45,713 nucleotides of DNA, taken from assembly GCA_016929335.1 (NCBI GenBank), contig JAFGIY010000070.1, positions 1 through 45,713 of the forward strand. Direction: 5' to 3'. The translations under genes were made by a program, and so were the position numbers. The DNA is from Acidobacteriota bacterium (GTDB lineage Bacteria; Acidobacteriota; UBA6911). This document shows positions 26,507-34,218 of this stretch, piece after piece. Numbering within the stretch: position 1 is the stretch's first letter; the number at the start of each line of letters is the position of its first letter. The notes beneath the pieces were generated by a model that had not been told where the DNA came from, did not search any database, and saw only the letters and a list, made by a program, of their open reading frames with translations.

Positions 26507-27991
26507 ATGCAGATTGAGTTTCGGCCTGGAGATTACCAGGGGATTGCCTGCGAATTGCTGGCCTATCCGGTTTTCGAAGATGAAGTCGAGGATTTTGCTT
26601 CTCTGGAGCTTTTGAACAAAATAACGCGCGGAGCCGTAAAATCCGCTCTTGCTTCCGGAGAATTCAAGCCGGAGCTGCATCAAACCTGCAGGATAGGGAA
26701 TCCGGTTGGATTAAAGGCGCACAATCTGCTCCTGGTGGGAGCCGGTAAAAAATCCAGGTTCCTTCCGGCAACCCTGCGGGAGATTGCGGGAACTGCCGTT
26801 CGCAAATCCAGGTCCCGCGCATATAAGAGCGTGGCTTTCCTCTGCCGCGGCATTCCTTCGATGTCCATGGCGGCGCGCGTATCGGCCGAAGGAGCTCTGT
26901 ATGCGGACTATGAAGCGGACATCTATAAAACGCGTGAAAAGGAGCAAAGAAATATAGAGCATTTCCGGATCCTTGCCGACCGCAAGACCTCCCGGGCGGA
27001 GGTTCAGGAGCAGATCCGCCTCGGAACCATCGTCGGCGAAGCTACAAACATCGCGCGCACGCTGGCCAATGAACCCTCCAATATCTTAACTCCCACCTTG
27101 TTTGCCGAGCGCGCATTGGCCATAGGAGATCAGACCGGGCTTTCGGTTCAGATCCTGGAGCGCGAGGAGATGGAAAAACTGGGGATGAACGCACTGCTGG
27201 CGGTGTCTCGCGGCAGTGATGAGCCTCCCAAACTCATGGTGCTGAGAATAAAGAGCCAGGAGAAGCGCCGCGCTCGATCTCCCCTTTATGCCATCGTGGG
27301 AAAGGGCGTGACATTCGACAGCGGAGGAATCTCCATCAAGCCTTCGGAAAAGATGGAGGAAATGAAGGGTGATATGGCGGGAGGTGCAGCTGTGCTTGGC
27401 GCCATGATCGCGTTAGCCCAGATGAATCCCCGAAATTCCGTCATCGGACTGATACCTGCAGTCGAAAATCTTCCGAGCGGGAAAGCGTCAAAGCCCGGAG
27501 ATGTAGTGAAATCCTATCTCGGAAAAACCGTGGAAATAATAAACACGGATGCGGAGGGACGCCTGATCCTGGCTGACGCTCTGGCCTATGCCCGTACCCT
27601 CGGAGCCACCCATATCATTGACATAGCCACTCTGACGGGAGCATGCATCATTGCTCTGGGGCATATCAATGCGGGCATAATGGGAACCGATCAGAAGACT
27701 ATCGATCGTCTGCGGAATAATTGCGGCATCACGGGAGAAAAGCTCTGGCAACTCCCGCTGGATGACGAGTATCGAAAGGCAATACGCAGTGAAATCGCCG
27801 ATATCAAAAATGTCGGGAATCGCACAGCCGGTGTCATTACCGCCGCCAAGTTTCTACAGGAATTCGTCGAAGATACGCCGTGGGTTCATCTGGATATCGC
27901 GGGAATGGACCTGGAGCATGACGGCCGGCCGTTTGCATGCAAAGGCGCGACCGGTTACGGAGTCAGGACTTTCGTTCAATTGCTGGCGTGA
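26507..27991 (+). CDS. pepA: Leucyl aminopeptidase (M17)
   Basis: A 494-residue dizinc/manganese aminopeptidase acting in cytoplasmic peptide turnover. The N-terminal macro-like domain covers about residues 1-165. The catalytic domain has GKGVTFDSGGISIKPSEKME (metal Lys and Asp) and NTDAEGRLILADAL (the M17 signature with metal Asp and Glu). ITAAKFLQEFV and WVHLDIAGMD follow near the end. GGAGG at 26496-26500 points to ATG 26507, not to a start eight codons upstream. It converges with pdxA across 41 bases. Confidence 0.95.
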   Translation: MQIEFRPGDYQGIACELLAYPVFEDEVEDFASLELLNKITRGAVKSALASGEFKPELHQTCRIGNPVGLKAHNLLLVGAGKKSRFLPATLREIAGTAVRKSRSRAYKSVAFLCRGIPSMSMAARVSAEGALYADYEADIYKTREKEQRNIEHFRILADRKTSRAEVQEQIRLGTIVGEATNIARTLANEPSNILTPTLFAERALAIGDQTGLSVQILEREEMEKLGMNALLAVSRGSDEPPKLMVLRIKSQEKRRARSPLYAIVGKGVTFDSGGISIKPSEKMEEMKGDMAGGAAVLGAMIALAQMNPRNSVIGLIPAVENLPSGKASKPGDVVKSYLGKTVEIINTDAEGRLILADALAYARTLGATHIIDIATLTGACIIALGHINAGIMGTDQKTIDRLRNNCGITGEKLWQLPLDDEYRKAIRSEIADIKNVGNRTAGVITAAKFLQEFVEDTPWVHLDIAGMDLEHDGRPFACKGATGYGVRTFVQLLA

Positions 27992-28032
27992 TACCGCATG
28001 TGAAGGCAGGCATCGAAAAAGGTTGTTGCATA

Positions 28033-29052
28033 TTATTTGCCCCTGTTGAGTAACCGCATAGCCCATCGAATCGCCGAATTCATGCTATCGTGACGGGCAA
28101 TCCCCTTGCCCGCGATATCATAGGCCGTGCCGTGATCAACCGAAGTCCGGATGAAGGGCAATCCCAGTGTCACGTTAACAGCTTGACCGAAGCCGACCAG
28201 CTTGATGGGCGCCAGACCCTGATCGTGATACATCGCCAGGACAACATCAAACTCGCCGTTCCATGCCCTCCAAAACAGGGTATCCGCAGGCAGCGGCCCA
28301 TCGATGACGGACTCGGGGAAGTCCATGCGGGCGCGGTCAACCGCCGGTGCAATCCTTTCAATATCCTCGGCGCCCATAATGCCGGACTCTCCAGCATGCG
28401 GATTAAGCCCGGCAACGGCTACTTTGCCGCACGGAAGGCCGAAGCGCGGAAACTGTGTAAGGATCAGGCGCAGCTTCTCATATACCTGGCCGGGAGAAAG
28501 TGATTCTGCAACGACTCTCAACGGAACATGGATGGTGGTCAAGACAACTTTGAGCCGGTCGGTCAGAAATGCCATGGCTATTTCCGATGCGCCCGAGAGA
28601 TGAGCCAAAAACTCCGTATGCCCCGGGAATGGAAAGCCGCCCTCCTGGAAAAACTTCTTGTTTATGGGAGCCGTGACCATGGCATCAATATATCCACGGC
28701 TACAGGCGGACGCGCATTCGACAATATTTTTTCCTGCGGACTCACCGCTTGTTTTTGATCCGACACCCATTAATACATCGCCTGCCGGGATGTCCACGAC
28801 ACAGCGGTCCGGCAGTGACTCCCTCTTTGCCAGATCTTCGATGGAAACTCGTTCAAGCTGAAATGGCAGGCCAAGATCTCCGGCGCACGAGCGCAGGAGA
28901 TCCCACCCCCCGAATAGAACCATCCGACAGACTCCGGCAAACAGCGGGTCCTGAGCTGCATGCAGGGATATCTCCGGTCCGATTCCCGCCGGATCCCCTA
29001 TCGTAATTCCAATCTGAGGCAGGATATTTTTAGATTCTGGCAAGAGTTTCAC
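28033..29052 (-). CDS. pdxA: 4-hydroxythreonine-4-phosphate dehydrogenase
   Basis: A 339-residue enzyme of the DXP-dependent pyridoxal phosphate route. ITIGDPAGIGPEISLHAA near the start is the PdxA signature. TAPINKKFFQEGGFPFPGHTEFLAHL carries a metal His, and AGLNPHAGESGIMG plus YHDQGLAPIKLVGFGQAVNVTLGLPFIRTSVDHGTA-type blocks complete it. The start is GTG at 29050-29052; no ATG lies early enough. No clear ribosome site. Shares its strand with the hfq-like gene upstream (76-base gap). Confidence 0.94.
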   Translation of the reverse strand: MKLLPESKNILPQIGITIGDPAGIGPEISLHAAQDPLFAGVCRMVLFGGWDLLRSCAGDLGLPFQLERVSIEDLAKRESLPDRCVVDIPAGDVLMGVGSKTSGESAGKNIVECASACSRGYIDAMVTAPINKKFFQEGGFPFPGHTEFLAHLSGASEIAMAFLTDRLKVVLTTIHVPLRVVAESLSPGQVYEKLRLILTQFPRFGLPCGKVAVAGLNPHAGESGIMGAEDIERIAPAVDRARMDFPESVIDGPLPADTLFWRAWNGEFDVVLAMYHDQGLAPIKLVGFGQAVNVTLGLPFIRTSVDHGTAYDIAGKGIARHDSMNSAIRWAMRLLNRGK

Positions 29053-29128
29053 GCCCGCAGAAAAGCGGCATTAACGGCTATAGTGGACAGTTTTCTTACC
29101 CCTGTGGGCTCATCCGTGCAATATTTGA

Positions 29129-29455
29129 TTATTCCAAATCCACTTCATCCGGTTCCTGATCCTCATTCTGCTTATACATGTATTTAATTACGTGCTTCAG
29201 GATTAAAAGATTCGGTCCGTCACTGCGGTGGACTTTTATGCAGTTTTTATCGTACCACTCGATGACTCCTCGTATTTCCTCGCCATCCGTCAGCTTGACG
29301 ATCATGGGAGTTTTCGCAGCCATCTGCTTGATATAGTAATAATTTTCGGCATTCGTTACTTCGGGTGGCACGCGCTTTCGGGGAACAGGCCCATAGCGGG
29401 GCATTTGGTCCTTAATTTCGGACAGACTGGGACGAATTAGTTTCCGATTAACCAT
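29129..29455 (-). CDS. hfq: Hfq-like Sm-fold RNA-binding protein with N-terminal extension
   Basis: A 108-residue protein. The last two thirds fit the Sm fold of Hfq: a helix with KQMAAKTPM, an Sm1-like block [18 protein letters not shown], and an Sm2-like [13 protein letters not shown] in place of the usual YKHA. About 35 residues rich in Arg and Pro precede it, and an acidic tail ends it. Hfq helps small RNAs meet mRNAs. The divergence at the RNA-binding rims means function is inferred only. ATG 29455 is preceded by GGAGGAAG at a good distance; a frame 16 codons longer has no such site. Its promoter overlaps that of the divergent TPR gene. Confidence 0.7.
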   Translation of the reverse strand: MVNRKLIRPSLSEIKDQMPRYGPVPRKRVPPEVTNAENYYYIKQMAAKTPMIVKLTDGEEIRGVIEWYDKNCIKVHRSDGPNLLILKHVIKYMYKQNEDQEPDEVDLE

Positions 29456-29565
29456 AACACTTCCTCCGGAGGAGGTTACAATAGGACGATAACGATCGTT
29501 CACGATTTTTATCTGTAACAGCTAAAAGCACGAAAGCGTGCAATCGATTTGTCGATTTAAACGCA

Positions 29566-29594
29566 ATTGTAGTCCGCCAAACTGCCTTTGACAA
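29566..29594 (-). promoter_or_regulatory. Predicted promoter of the hfq-like gene
   Basis: On the minus strand TTGTCA (29594-29589) and TACAAT (29571-29566) are 17 bases apart, both 5/6 matches. The leader would be about 105 bases and contains a small hairpin (GCACG/CGTGC, 29528-29541) followed by TTTT. Confidence 0.6.
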
Positions 29595-29616
29595 GAGAAA
29601 ATTAATTCGCTAAATT
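29588..29616 (+). promoter_or_regulatory. Predicted promoter of the TPR gene, overlapping the opposite -35
   Basis: TTGACA (29588-29593, full match) and TAAATT (29611-29616, 4/6) with 17 bases between. Its -35 lies on top of the -35 of the divergent hfq-like promoter. Confidence 0.5.
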
Positions 29617-29637
29617 TAGCATACAATTGACTTAGAA

Positions 29638-30102
29638 ATGCGAATTGCCTTTATGAACGCTTCGATAAAACGTGTTCTCAAATTATCGTTTTTTATTTTT
29701 CCCTTTCCCTTGTTTTTGAATTCGCCGTCCGCCATATGGTCGCAGGCTTCTCGGGAACCGAAGCTAATTCGGGACACCGAAATAGCAGAAGGGAAGGATG
29801 TTCATGAGGCAGAAGCCCCCAAAGAACCGAATTCCGAATTGGCTGAGCAAAATGTAAATATCGGCAACTATTACCTGAAACAGAAGAATTATGATGCCGC
29901 AATCAAAAGATTTCTCGAAGCCATAGCATACCAGGCGGATTTGGTGCCGGCCTACGAAGGCCTTGCGCGGGCTTACGAAAAGAACGGTGATATCCTCAAG
30001 GCAATCAATGCTTATAGAGGTTTTATTAACAAGAATCCCGATTCCCCTAAAGCCTCAGACTTTCAAAAAAAGATCGAAAAGCTGGAGAAAAAGACCGGCT
30101 GA
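29638..30102 (+). CDS. Small exported TPR protein
   Basis: A 154-residue protein. The first 35 residues form a long signal peptide or membrane anchor (VLKLSFFIFPFPLFLN). A charged linker follows, then two to three tetratricopeptide units (GNYYLKQKNYDAAIKRFLEA, LARAYEKNGDILKAINAYRG). Such proteins are scaffolds; the partner is unknown. ATG 29638 agrees with the predicted promoter; ATG 29653 is also possible. The gene is divergent from the hfq-like gene and convergent with holB. Confidence 0.75.
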   Translation: MRIAFMNASIKRVLKLSFFIFPFPLFLNSPSAIWSQASREPKLIRDTEIAEGKDVHEAEAPKEPNSELAEQNVNIGNYYLKQKNYDAAIKRFLEAIAYQADLVPAYEGLARAYEKNGDILKAINAYRGFINKNPDSPKASDFQKKIEKLEKKTG

Positions 30103-30130
30103 AAATCCCCGTTCTCATTGCCCGTCAGCC

Positions 30131-30150
30131 TAATTGGAGTAATTCGTAGC
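30131..30150. repeat. Degenerate family A copy after holB
   Basis: TAATTGGAGTAATTCGTAGC matches AATTCGTGTAATTCGTGGC with a few changes. It lies about 20 bases beyond the holB stop. Confidence 0.55.
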
Positions 30151-30170
30151 CTGCCTGGTAGAAATCCGGA

Positions 30171-31247
30171 TTATATCTTTTGTGTTAGAGCCAGAAACAT
30201 CGCCTCCAGAGCAAGCTGCCGATTGACGTTATACTGCAGTTCGCCTCTTAGCTTGCTGACCGCATTTATGCTGCGAATCACTGCCGGATCAGCAGAATCA
30301 CGGGCAATTTCCTGGAGCTTTCCCAGGAGATCGCGATGGCTGACACGTTCCACCGCCTTCGCCGCATAATAGACATCCTGGAGAAGCACGGCGACAGATT
30401 CGATCCAAAGCTGAAAAAAGGATTTATCTTTCGTGACCCGGCCGGCGAAGGAGCTTGCTTCCGCAAAAGATCCCTTTTTCAGCAGCAGAACTACAAACTG
30501 CAGCGCCTGCCTGCGAATTTCCTGATACTCGGCCGTATTGAAATCCAAAGCTGCTGCCAGGCTTCCTCCGCTCAGCGCAGCTGCGAGACGGGCTTCTTCA
30601 ATAGAATGTTCCCTTGTCTTGACGAGATATTCTTCAATCTGCTCATGAGGTATTTCGCCAAACTGCAACATGCGTGAACGGGAGCGGATAGTCTCCAGAA
30701 GCATGTATGGATTTGTGGTTATAAGAATGATTATTGTGCGGCTGGGAGGCTCCTCAAGAGTTTTAAGGAGGCTGTTGTGCGCTTCCTGGCGCATTTGCTC
30801 AGCCGGGTCAAGAACCACCACACGATAGCGGGCTTCAAGGGGCTGGAAAGCGATTTCCTCGATCAAGGATCGGATTTGATCGATCGCTATTGTGGTTTTC
30901 TCCGGCTCGATCAAGCGAATATCCGGATGGCGTTTGGTTCTTATCCTGCAATTTGAACAGCTGCCGCAGAATTCTCCCCCCTTCGATGTCAGGCATTGCA
31001 GATGCCGGCTCTCGATCACGGCCATGATTCTGGTACACGCTGCGCAAGTGCCGCATGGGCGGCCGGCAAGCGGAGAAAGACAATTCAGATATTGGGCGAT
31101 AAGCAGAGCAAGAGTGCATTTGCCGACACCGGCCGGGCCGGCAAAAATCATCGCATGCGGAAGACGATCCTGTTCTATGGCACGTTTCAGTATTTCCACT
31201 GCCCGTGCATTTCCGAGAAAAGTATTCAGGCTAACGGGGTATTTCAT
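30171..31247 (-). CDS. holB: DNA polymerase III subunit delta'
   Basis: A 358-residue clamp-loader AAA+ subunit. The P-loop is FAGPAGVGKCTLALLIAQYL, the sensor region is EEPPSRTIIILITTNP with SRSRMLQF after it, and QEAHNSLLKTLEEPP is typical of DnaX/HolB. The zinc module appears twice: PCGTCAACTR and, about 25 residues on, FCGSCSNCRIRTKRHPDI, where one Cys-x2-Cys-x2-Cys cluster is usual. The start is ATG 31247, eight bases after the tmk stop, the common tmk-holB pairing. The two genes are likely co-transcribed. Confidence 0.92.
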   Translation of the reverse strand: MKYPVSLNTFLGNARAVEILKRAIEQDRLPHAMIFAGPAGVGKCTLALLIAQYLNCLSPLAGRPCGTCAACTRIMAVIESRHLQCLTSKGGEFCGSCSNCRIRTKRHPDIRLIEPEKTTIAIDQIRSLIEEIAFQPLEARYRVVVLDPAEQMRQEAHNSLLKTLEEPPSRTIIILITTNPYMLLETIRSRSRMLQFGEIPHEQIEEYLVKTREHSIEEARLAAALSGGSLAAALDFNTAEYQEIRRQALQFVVLLLKKGSFAEASSFAGRVTKDKSFFQLWIESVAVLLQDVYYAAKAVERVSHRDLLGKLQEIARDSADPAVIRSINAVSKLRGELQYNVNRQLALEAMFLALTQKI

Positions 31248-31255
31248 GTGAATCG

Positions 31256-31894
31256 CTATCCGGCTGCAGGGATCCAGAGGTCGAGCAGGGGCTTAATCCT
31301 CGAAAACACCTCATCCGGCGTTCCGGCAGCATCGACAATGTGAATTCTTTGAGGCCATTGGCCGGCAAACATCAGATACGCTTCTCTTACTCTTCTGTGA
31401 AATTCCAGATCCTCGGCTTCGAATCTCCCTTCCGCAGCGGCAGCCGAGCTTGCCGCATTACGCATACGAGCCCGGGTAAGACCCTCCTCAGGATCCAAAT
31501 CCAATAGGATTGTTTTATCCGGTTCAATAATGCCCAGGAGCCGGGTTATTTTCTCGACCTCAGACATCGGAATTCCCCGGGCTGCTCCCTGATAGGCGCG
31601 AGTGGCATCCTGATATCGGTCCGAGAGTACCACGAATCCGCGCCTTAACGCAGGTTCGATGACTTCCTTTAAATGCTGATACCGGTCTGCCAGGTAAAGA
31701 AGCAGCTCACACCACGGCTCTCTATGGCACCCATCCGTATCGAGCAGCACCTTCCGGAGAGCCAGGCCAAAATCGGTTCCGCCCGGTTCTCTTGTCAGAA
31801 TGCATTTCAACCCTCGCTGCTGCAGATAAGCTTGTGCCCTGTTTATCTGCAGGCTTTTGCCGGAACCTTCAACTCCTTCAAACGTTATAAACAT
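31256..31894 (-). CDS. tmk: Thymidylate kinase
   Basis: A 212-residue enzyme that phosphorylates dTMP to dTDP. FITFEGVEGSGKSLQ is the P-loop, TREPGGTDFG carries the DR(E)-type motif, SDRYQDATRAYQGAARGI the substrate site, and LLDLDPEEGLTRARMRN begins the lid. In the lid, an Ala-rich stretch (AASSAAAAEGRFEAE) precedes the conserved RFE. Start ATG 31894 with AAGGAT upstream. dTTP made from this product also feeds the RmlA reaction. First gene of a tmk-holB pair, divergent from the YggS gene. Confidence 0.94.
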   Translation of the reverse strand: MFITFEGVEGSGKSLQINRAQAYLQQRGLKCILTREPGGTDFGLALRKVLLDTDGCHREPWCELLLYLADRYQHLKEVIEPALRRGFVVLSDRYQDATRAYQGAARGIPMSEVEKITRLLGIIEPDKTILLDLDPEEGLTRARMRNAASSAAAAEGRFEAEDLEFHRRVREAYLMFAGQWPQRIHIVDAAGTPDEVFSRIKPLLDLWIPAAG

Positions 31895-32035
31895 CGGGAT
31901 CCTTGCCAGCCACGAAGAAGCTATCTAGAATTGAGATTTCAGGGTAACAAAGCGCGAATCGCAACTCAACGCGAATCGATTAAAGAATTTGCTGGAGAAA
32001 GCCGGGCGCTCCCGGATAATGTACGAGATGGTCTC

Positions 32036-32731
32036 ATGAATGATATCGCGCAAAACATACGATCGATCCAAAAGAGAATAGCCGCAGCGGCAGCTGCCTG
32101 TAACCGATCACTCGACGAGATCACTCTGCTTGGAATCAGCAAGACATTCCCGACCGATCTGATTTCTCAGGCGGCGGAAGCCGGGCTGTATCAATTCGGA
32201 GAGAATCGCGTGCAGGAAGCGGAAAGCAAAATTCTGCACTTTCGCGGGATATTGAATCTGGAATGGCATCTGGTCGGACATCTTCAGTCGAATAAGGCAA
32301 GACGCGCCGCCGAGCTTTTCGACGTGATTCATTCGCTCGACAGCGTTAAGCTCGCCGTCAGGCTAAGCCAGGCCGGCCGGGAAGCGGGGAAGCAATTATC
32401 CGTCCTGTTGCAGATTGATCTGGGAGGAGAAGAAACCAAATTTGGCGCCGGCCCGGATCAAGCCAGAGACATTATCGAGGCAGTATCAACCATGGAGGGT
32501 TTGCGTCTGAACGGTTTGATGACCATTCCGCCATTCTTTGAGGATCCGAATCAATCGCGACCTTTTTTCAAAAAGCTTCGGGAATTGAGGGATACGCTTG
32601 AATCCGAAAAGCCCGGGTGCCTGGGACAGAAACATCTTTCAATGGGAATGAGTCATGACTTCGAAGAAGCCATTCAGGAAGGCGCCACCATTGTCCGCAT
32701 AGGAACGGCCATTTTCGGAGCACGCCCGTGA
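32036..32731 (+). CDS. YggS/PLPBP-family pyridoxal-phosphate homeostasis protein
   Basis: A 231-residue single-domain PLP protein that buffers pyridoxal phosphate and amino-acid pools; it has no known catalytic activity. Marks: ITLLGISKTFPTDLI with the PLP Lys, FGENRVQEAESKI, LEWHLVGHLQSNKARRA, VLLQIDLGGEETKFGA, LNGLMTIPP and LSMGMSHDFEEAIQEGATIVRIGTAIFG. The long frame upstream to 31673 overlaps tmk and is not used. ATG 32036 aligns with the family start. The stop overlaps the next start by four bases (GTGA). Confidence 0.93.
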   Translation: MNDIAQNIRSIQKRIAAAAAACNRSLDEITLLGISKTFPTDLISQAAEAGLYQFGENRVQEAESKILHFRGILNLEWHLVGHLQSNKARRAAELFDVIHSLDSVKLAVRLSQAGREAGKQLSVLLQIDLGGEETKFGAGPDQARDIIEAVSTMEGLRLNGLMTIPPFFEDPNQSRPFFKKLRELRDTLESEKPGCLGQKHLSMGMSHDFEEAIQEGATIVRIGTAIFGARP

Positions 32732-33039
32732 ATATCGATGAATTAAAGGTCAATGAAACGGACAAAGGCCTGGTGGTCCGATTGCATGTTCAGCCGCGTG
32801 CAAAGCGCTGCGAATTTGCGGGTGTGCATAACGGATCCCTCAAGTTGAAGATAGCCGCTCCTCCCGTCGATGATGCTGCAAACCGCGCGATCATCCAGTT
32901 TTTATCCCTGTCGCTCGGACTGCCAAAATCCAGATTCCAAATTCTGGCCGGCGGCAAATCGAGAGATAAAGTCTTGCAGATCAGGGGATTATGTCTTTCA
33001 GATTTCCTGTCCGGCATTTCCCGCCTGCTTTCAGAGTAA
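32728..33039 (+). CDS. DUF167 (YggU-like) protein
   Basis: A 103-residue protein of the UPF0235/DUF167 family. VVRLHVQPRAKRCEFAG, LKLKIAAPPVDDAANRAIIQFLS and FQILAGGKSRDKVLQI are the conserved blocks. The function is not established. It starts with GTG at 32728, sharing bases with the TGA of the YggS gene, so translation is probably coupled. The pairing of YggS and YggU in one operon is common in bacteria. Confidence 0.88.
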   Translation: MNIDELKVNETDKGLVVRLHVQPRAKRCEFAGVHNGSLKLKIAAPPVDDAANRAIIQFLSLSLGLPKSRFQILAGGKSRDKVLQIRGLCLSDFLSGISRLLSE

Positions 33040-33183
33040 TCTCGGCAATCAGCTGTGGAAAATCTGTGCAAATCGCGATGCAGTCAATCCCGTAAACTAT
33101 GCAAATAAATGAATTACATGGAACAGGCATATAGGACTTGGGCATTGTGGAAAATCAGGAGCAATATGGGGAAAATGTCGCTG

Positions 33184-33203
33184 CAATTCGGTTTGATTCG
33201 TGG
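33184..33203. repeat. Family A repeat copy after the PP2C gene
   Basis: On the minus strand GCCACGAATCAAACCGAATT begins about 13 bases beyond the PP2C stop. The second unit is degenerate. Confidence 0.7.
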
Positions 33204-33216
33204 CTCAAGGTTTTGG

Positions 33217-33972
33217 CTATTCCGGAGCCAGGTAAACGACAACGGTGGTGACATTATCCGGTCCTCCTCCGGAATTTGCAGCCTTCACAAACATTTCGCT
33301 TAATTCCTGAGGGCTTTTGCCGGTGTTCGACAATACGTGATAGATATCTCGATCGGAGAGCACATCGGTAAGGCCATCCGAGCAGAGAAGAAAGATGTCT
33401 CCTTCAAGCGCGGGACCTTTCTGAAGATCAGCCTCGACCTGAGGTTGAGTGCCAATAGAGCGGGTAATCAGATTCTTTTGCGGATGTCGGGAAATGTCGT
33501 CTTTGGTGAGAATCCCGCCTTCGAACAGCGGCCATACGAGTGAATGGTCGCGTGTCAGCTGATTGAGTGCTTTATTCCGGTAAAGGTAGGCGCGGGAATC
33601 TCCTACTTGAGCGACATAATAGTGATTATCCAGAAAGGTCAGTATCGTCAGCGTGCTACCCATTCCCCTGCATTCAGGTTTAAGTTTTTGGGTCTCATAA
33701 ACCTTGATGTTCGCCTTGTCAACGGCAAGCCGCAAAAGCTCCTCCATGCCCAAGCTCGAAGTATTGTTCGAGAAAACCTCTTCCACAGTTGAGGCGGCGA
33801 TCTGGCTGGCTATTTCTCCTGCAGCGTGTCCTCCCATTCCGTCTGCTACAAGAAAAACCGCATTTCGGGGATTGGCGATAAAGGAGTCTTCGTTGGAAGA
33901 TCTCACTCTCCCCGGATCGCTTCGAGCCCCACATTCAATAAGCAAGCAATCACCCCGATACGCTGGCTGCAA
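33217..33972 (-). CDS. PP2C-family serine/threonine phosphatase
   Basis: A 251-residue Mn/Mg-dependent phosphatase (PppA/PrpC type). Metal-binding and catalytic motifs: RVRSSNEDSFI, VADGMGGHAAGEIAS, VGDSRAYLYR, CSDGLTDVLSD and GGGPDNVTTVV. No membrane segment, so cytoplasmic, usually opposing Hanks-type kinases; none is in the window. The only usable start is TTG at 33970-33972, with GAAGGG eight bases upstream; the first ATG is inside the catalytic core. It is divergent from the coiled-coil membrane protein, 246 bases away. Confidence 0.92.
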   Translation of the reverse strand: MQPAYRGDCLLIECGARSDPGRVRSSNEDSFIANPRNAVFLVADGMGGHAAGEIASQIAASTVEEVFSNNTSSLGMEELLRLAVDKANIKVYETQKLKPECRGMGSTLTILTFLDNHYYVAQVGDSRAYLYRNKALNQLTRDHSLVWPLFEGGILTKDDISRHPQKNLITRSIGTQPQVEADLQKGPALEGDIFLLCSDGLTDVLSDRDIYHVLSNTGKSPQELSEMFVKAANSGGGPDNVTTVVVYLAPE

Positions 33973-34218
33973 CAGATTTACCCTTCAGAGCGAAAATACA
34001 AACTCAGAAAGCGGCAGTGCAATAATACTCTTCATTCCTTTTAGATCCAAATCAAGAACTTTCGTAACAATCCGGCGCAAATTTTGAAGCCGATTTTTGC
34101 CGATCGTAATTTTTCAGGATGTTCCAGACGATCCATGCCCGGATTCCGGATCCTCAGCTGCAATGTATTTGGCTGCTTTATGATATCATTGCTCATCTAA
34201 CTAATTCCGAGGATTTCT

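Noticed and set aside
31673..32035. Longer N-terminus for the YggS-type protein
   Set aside because: It lies on top of tmk on the other strand and adds residues not found in the family.
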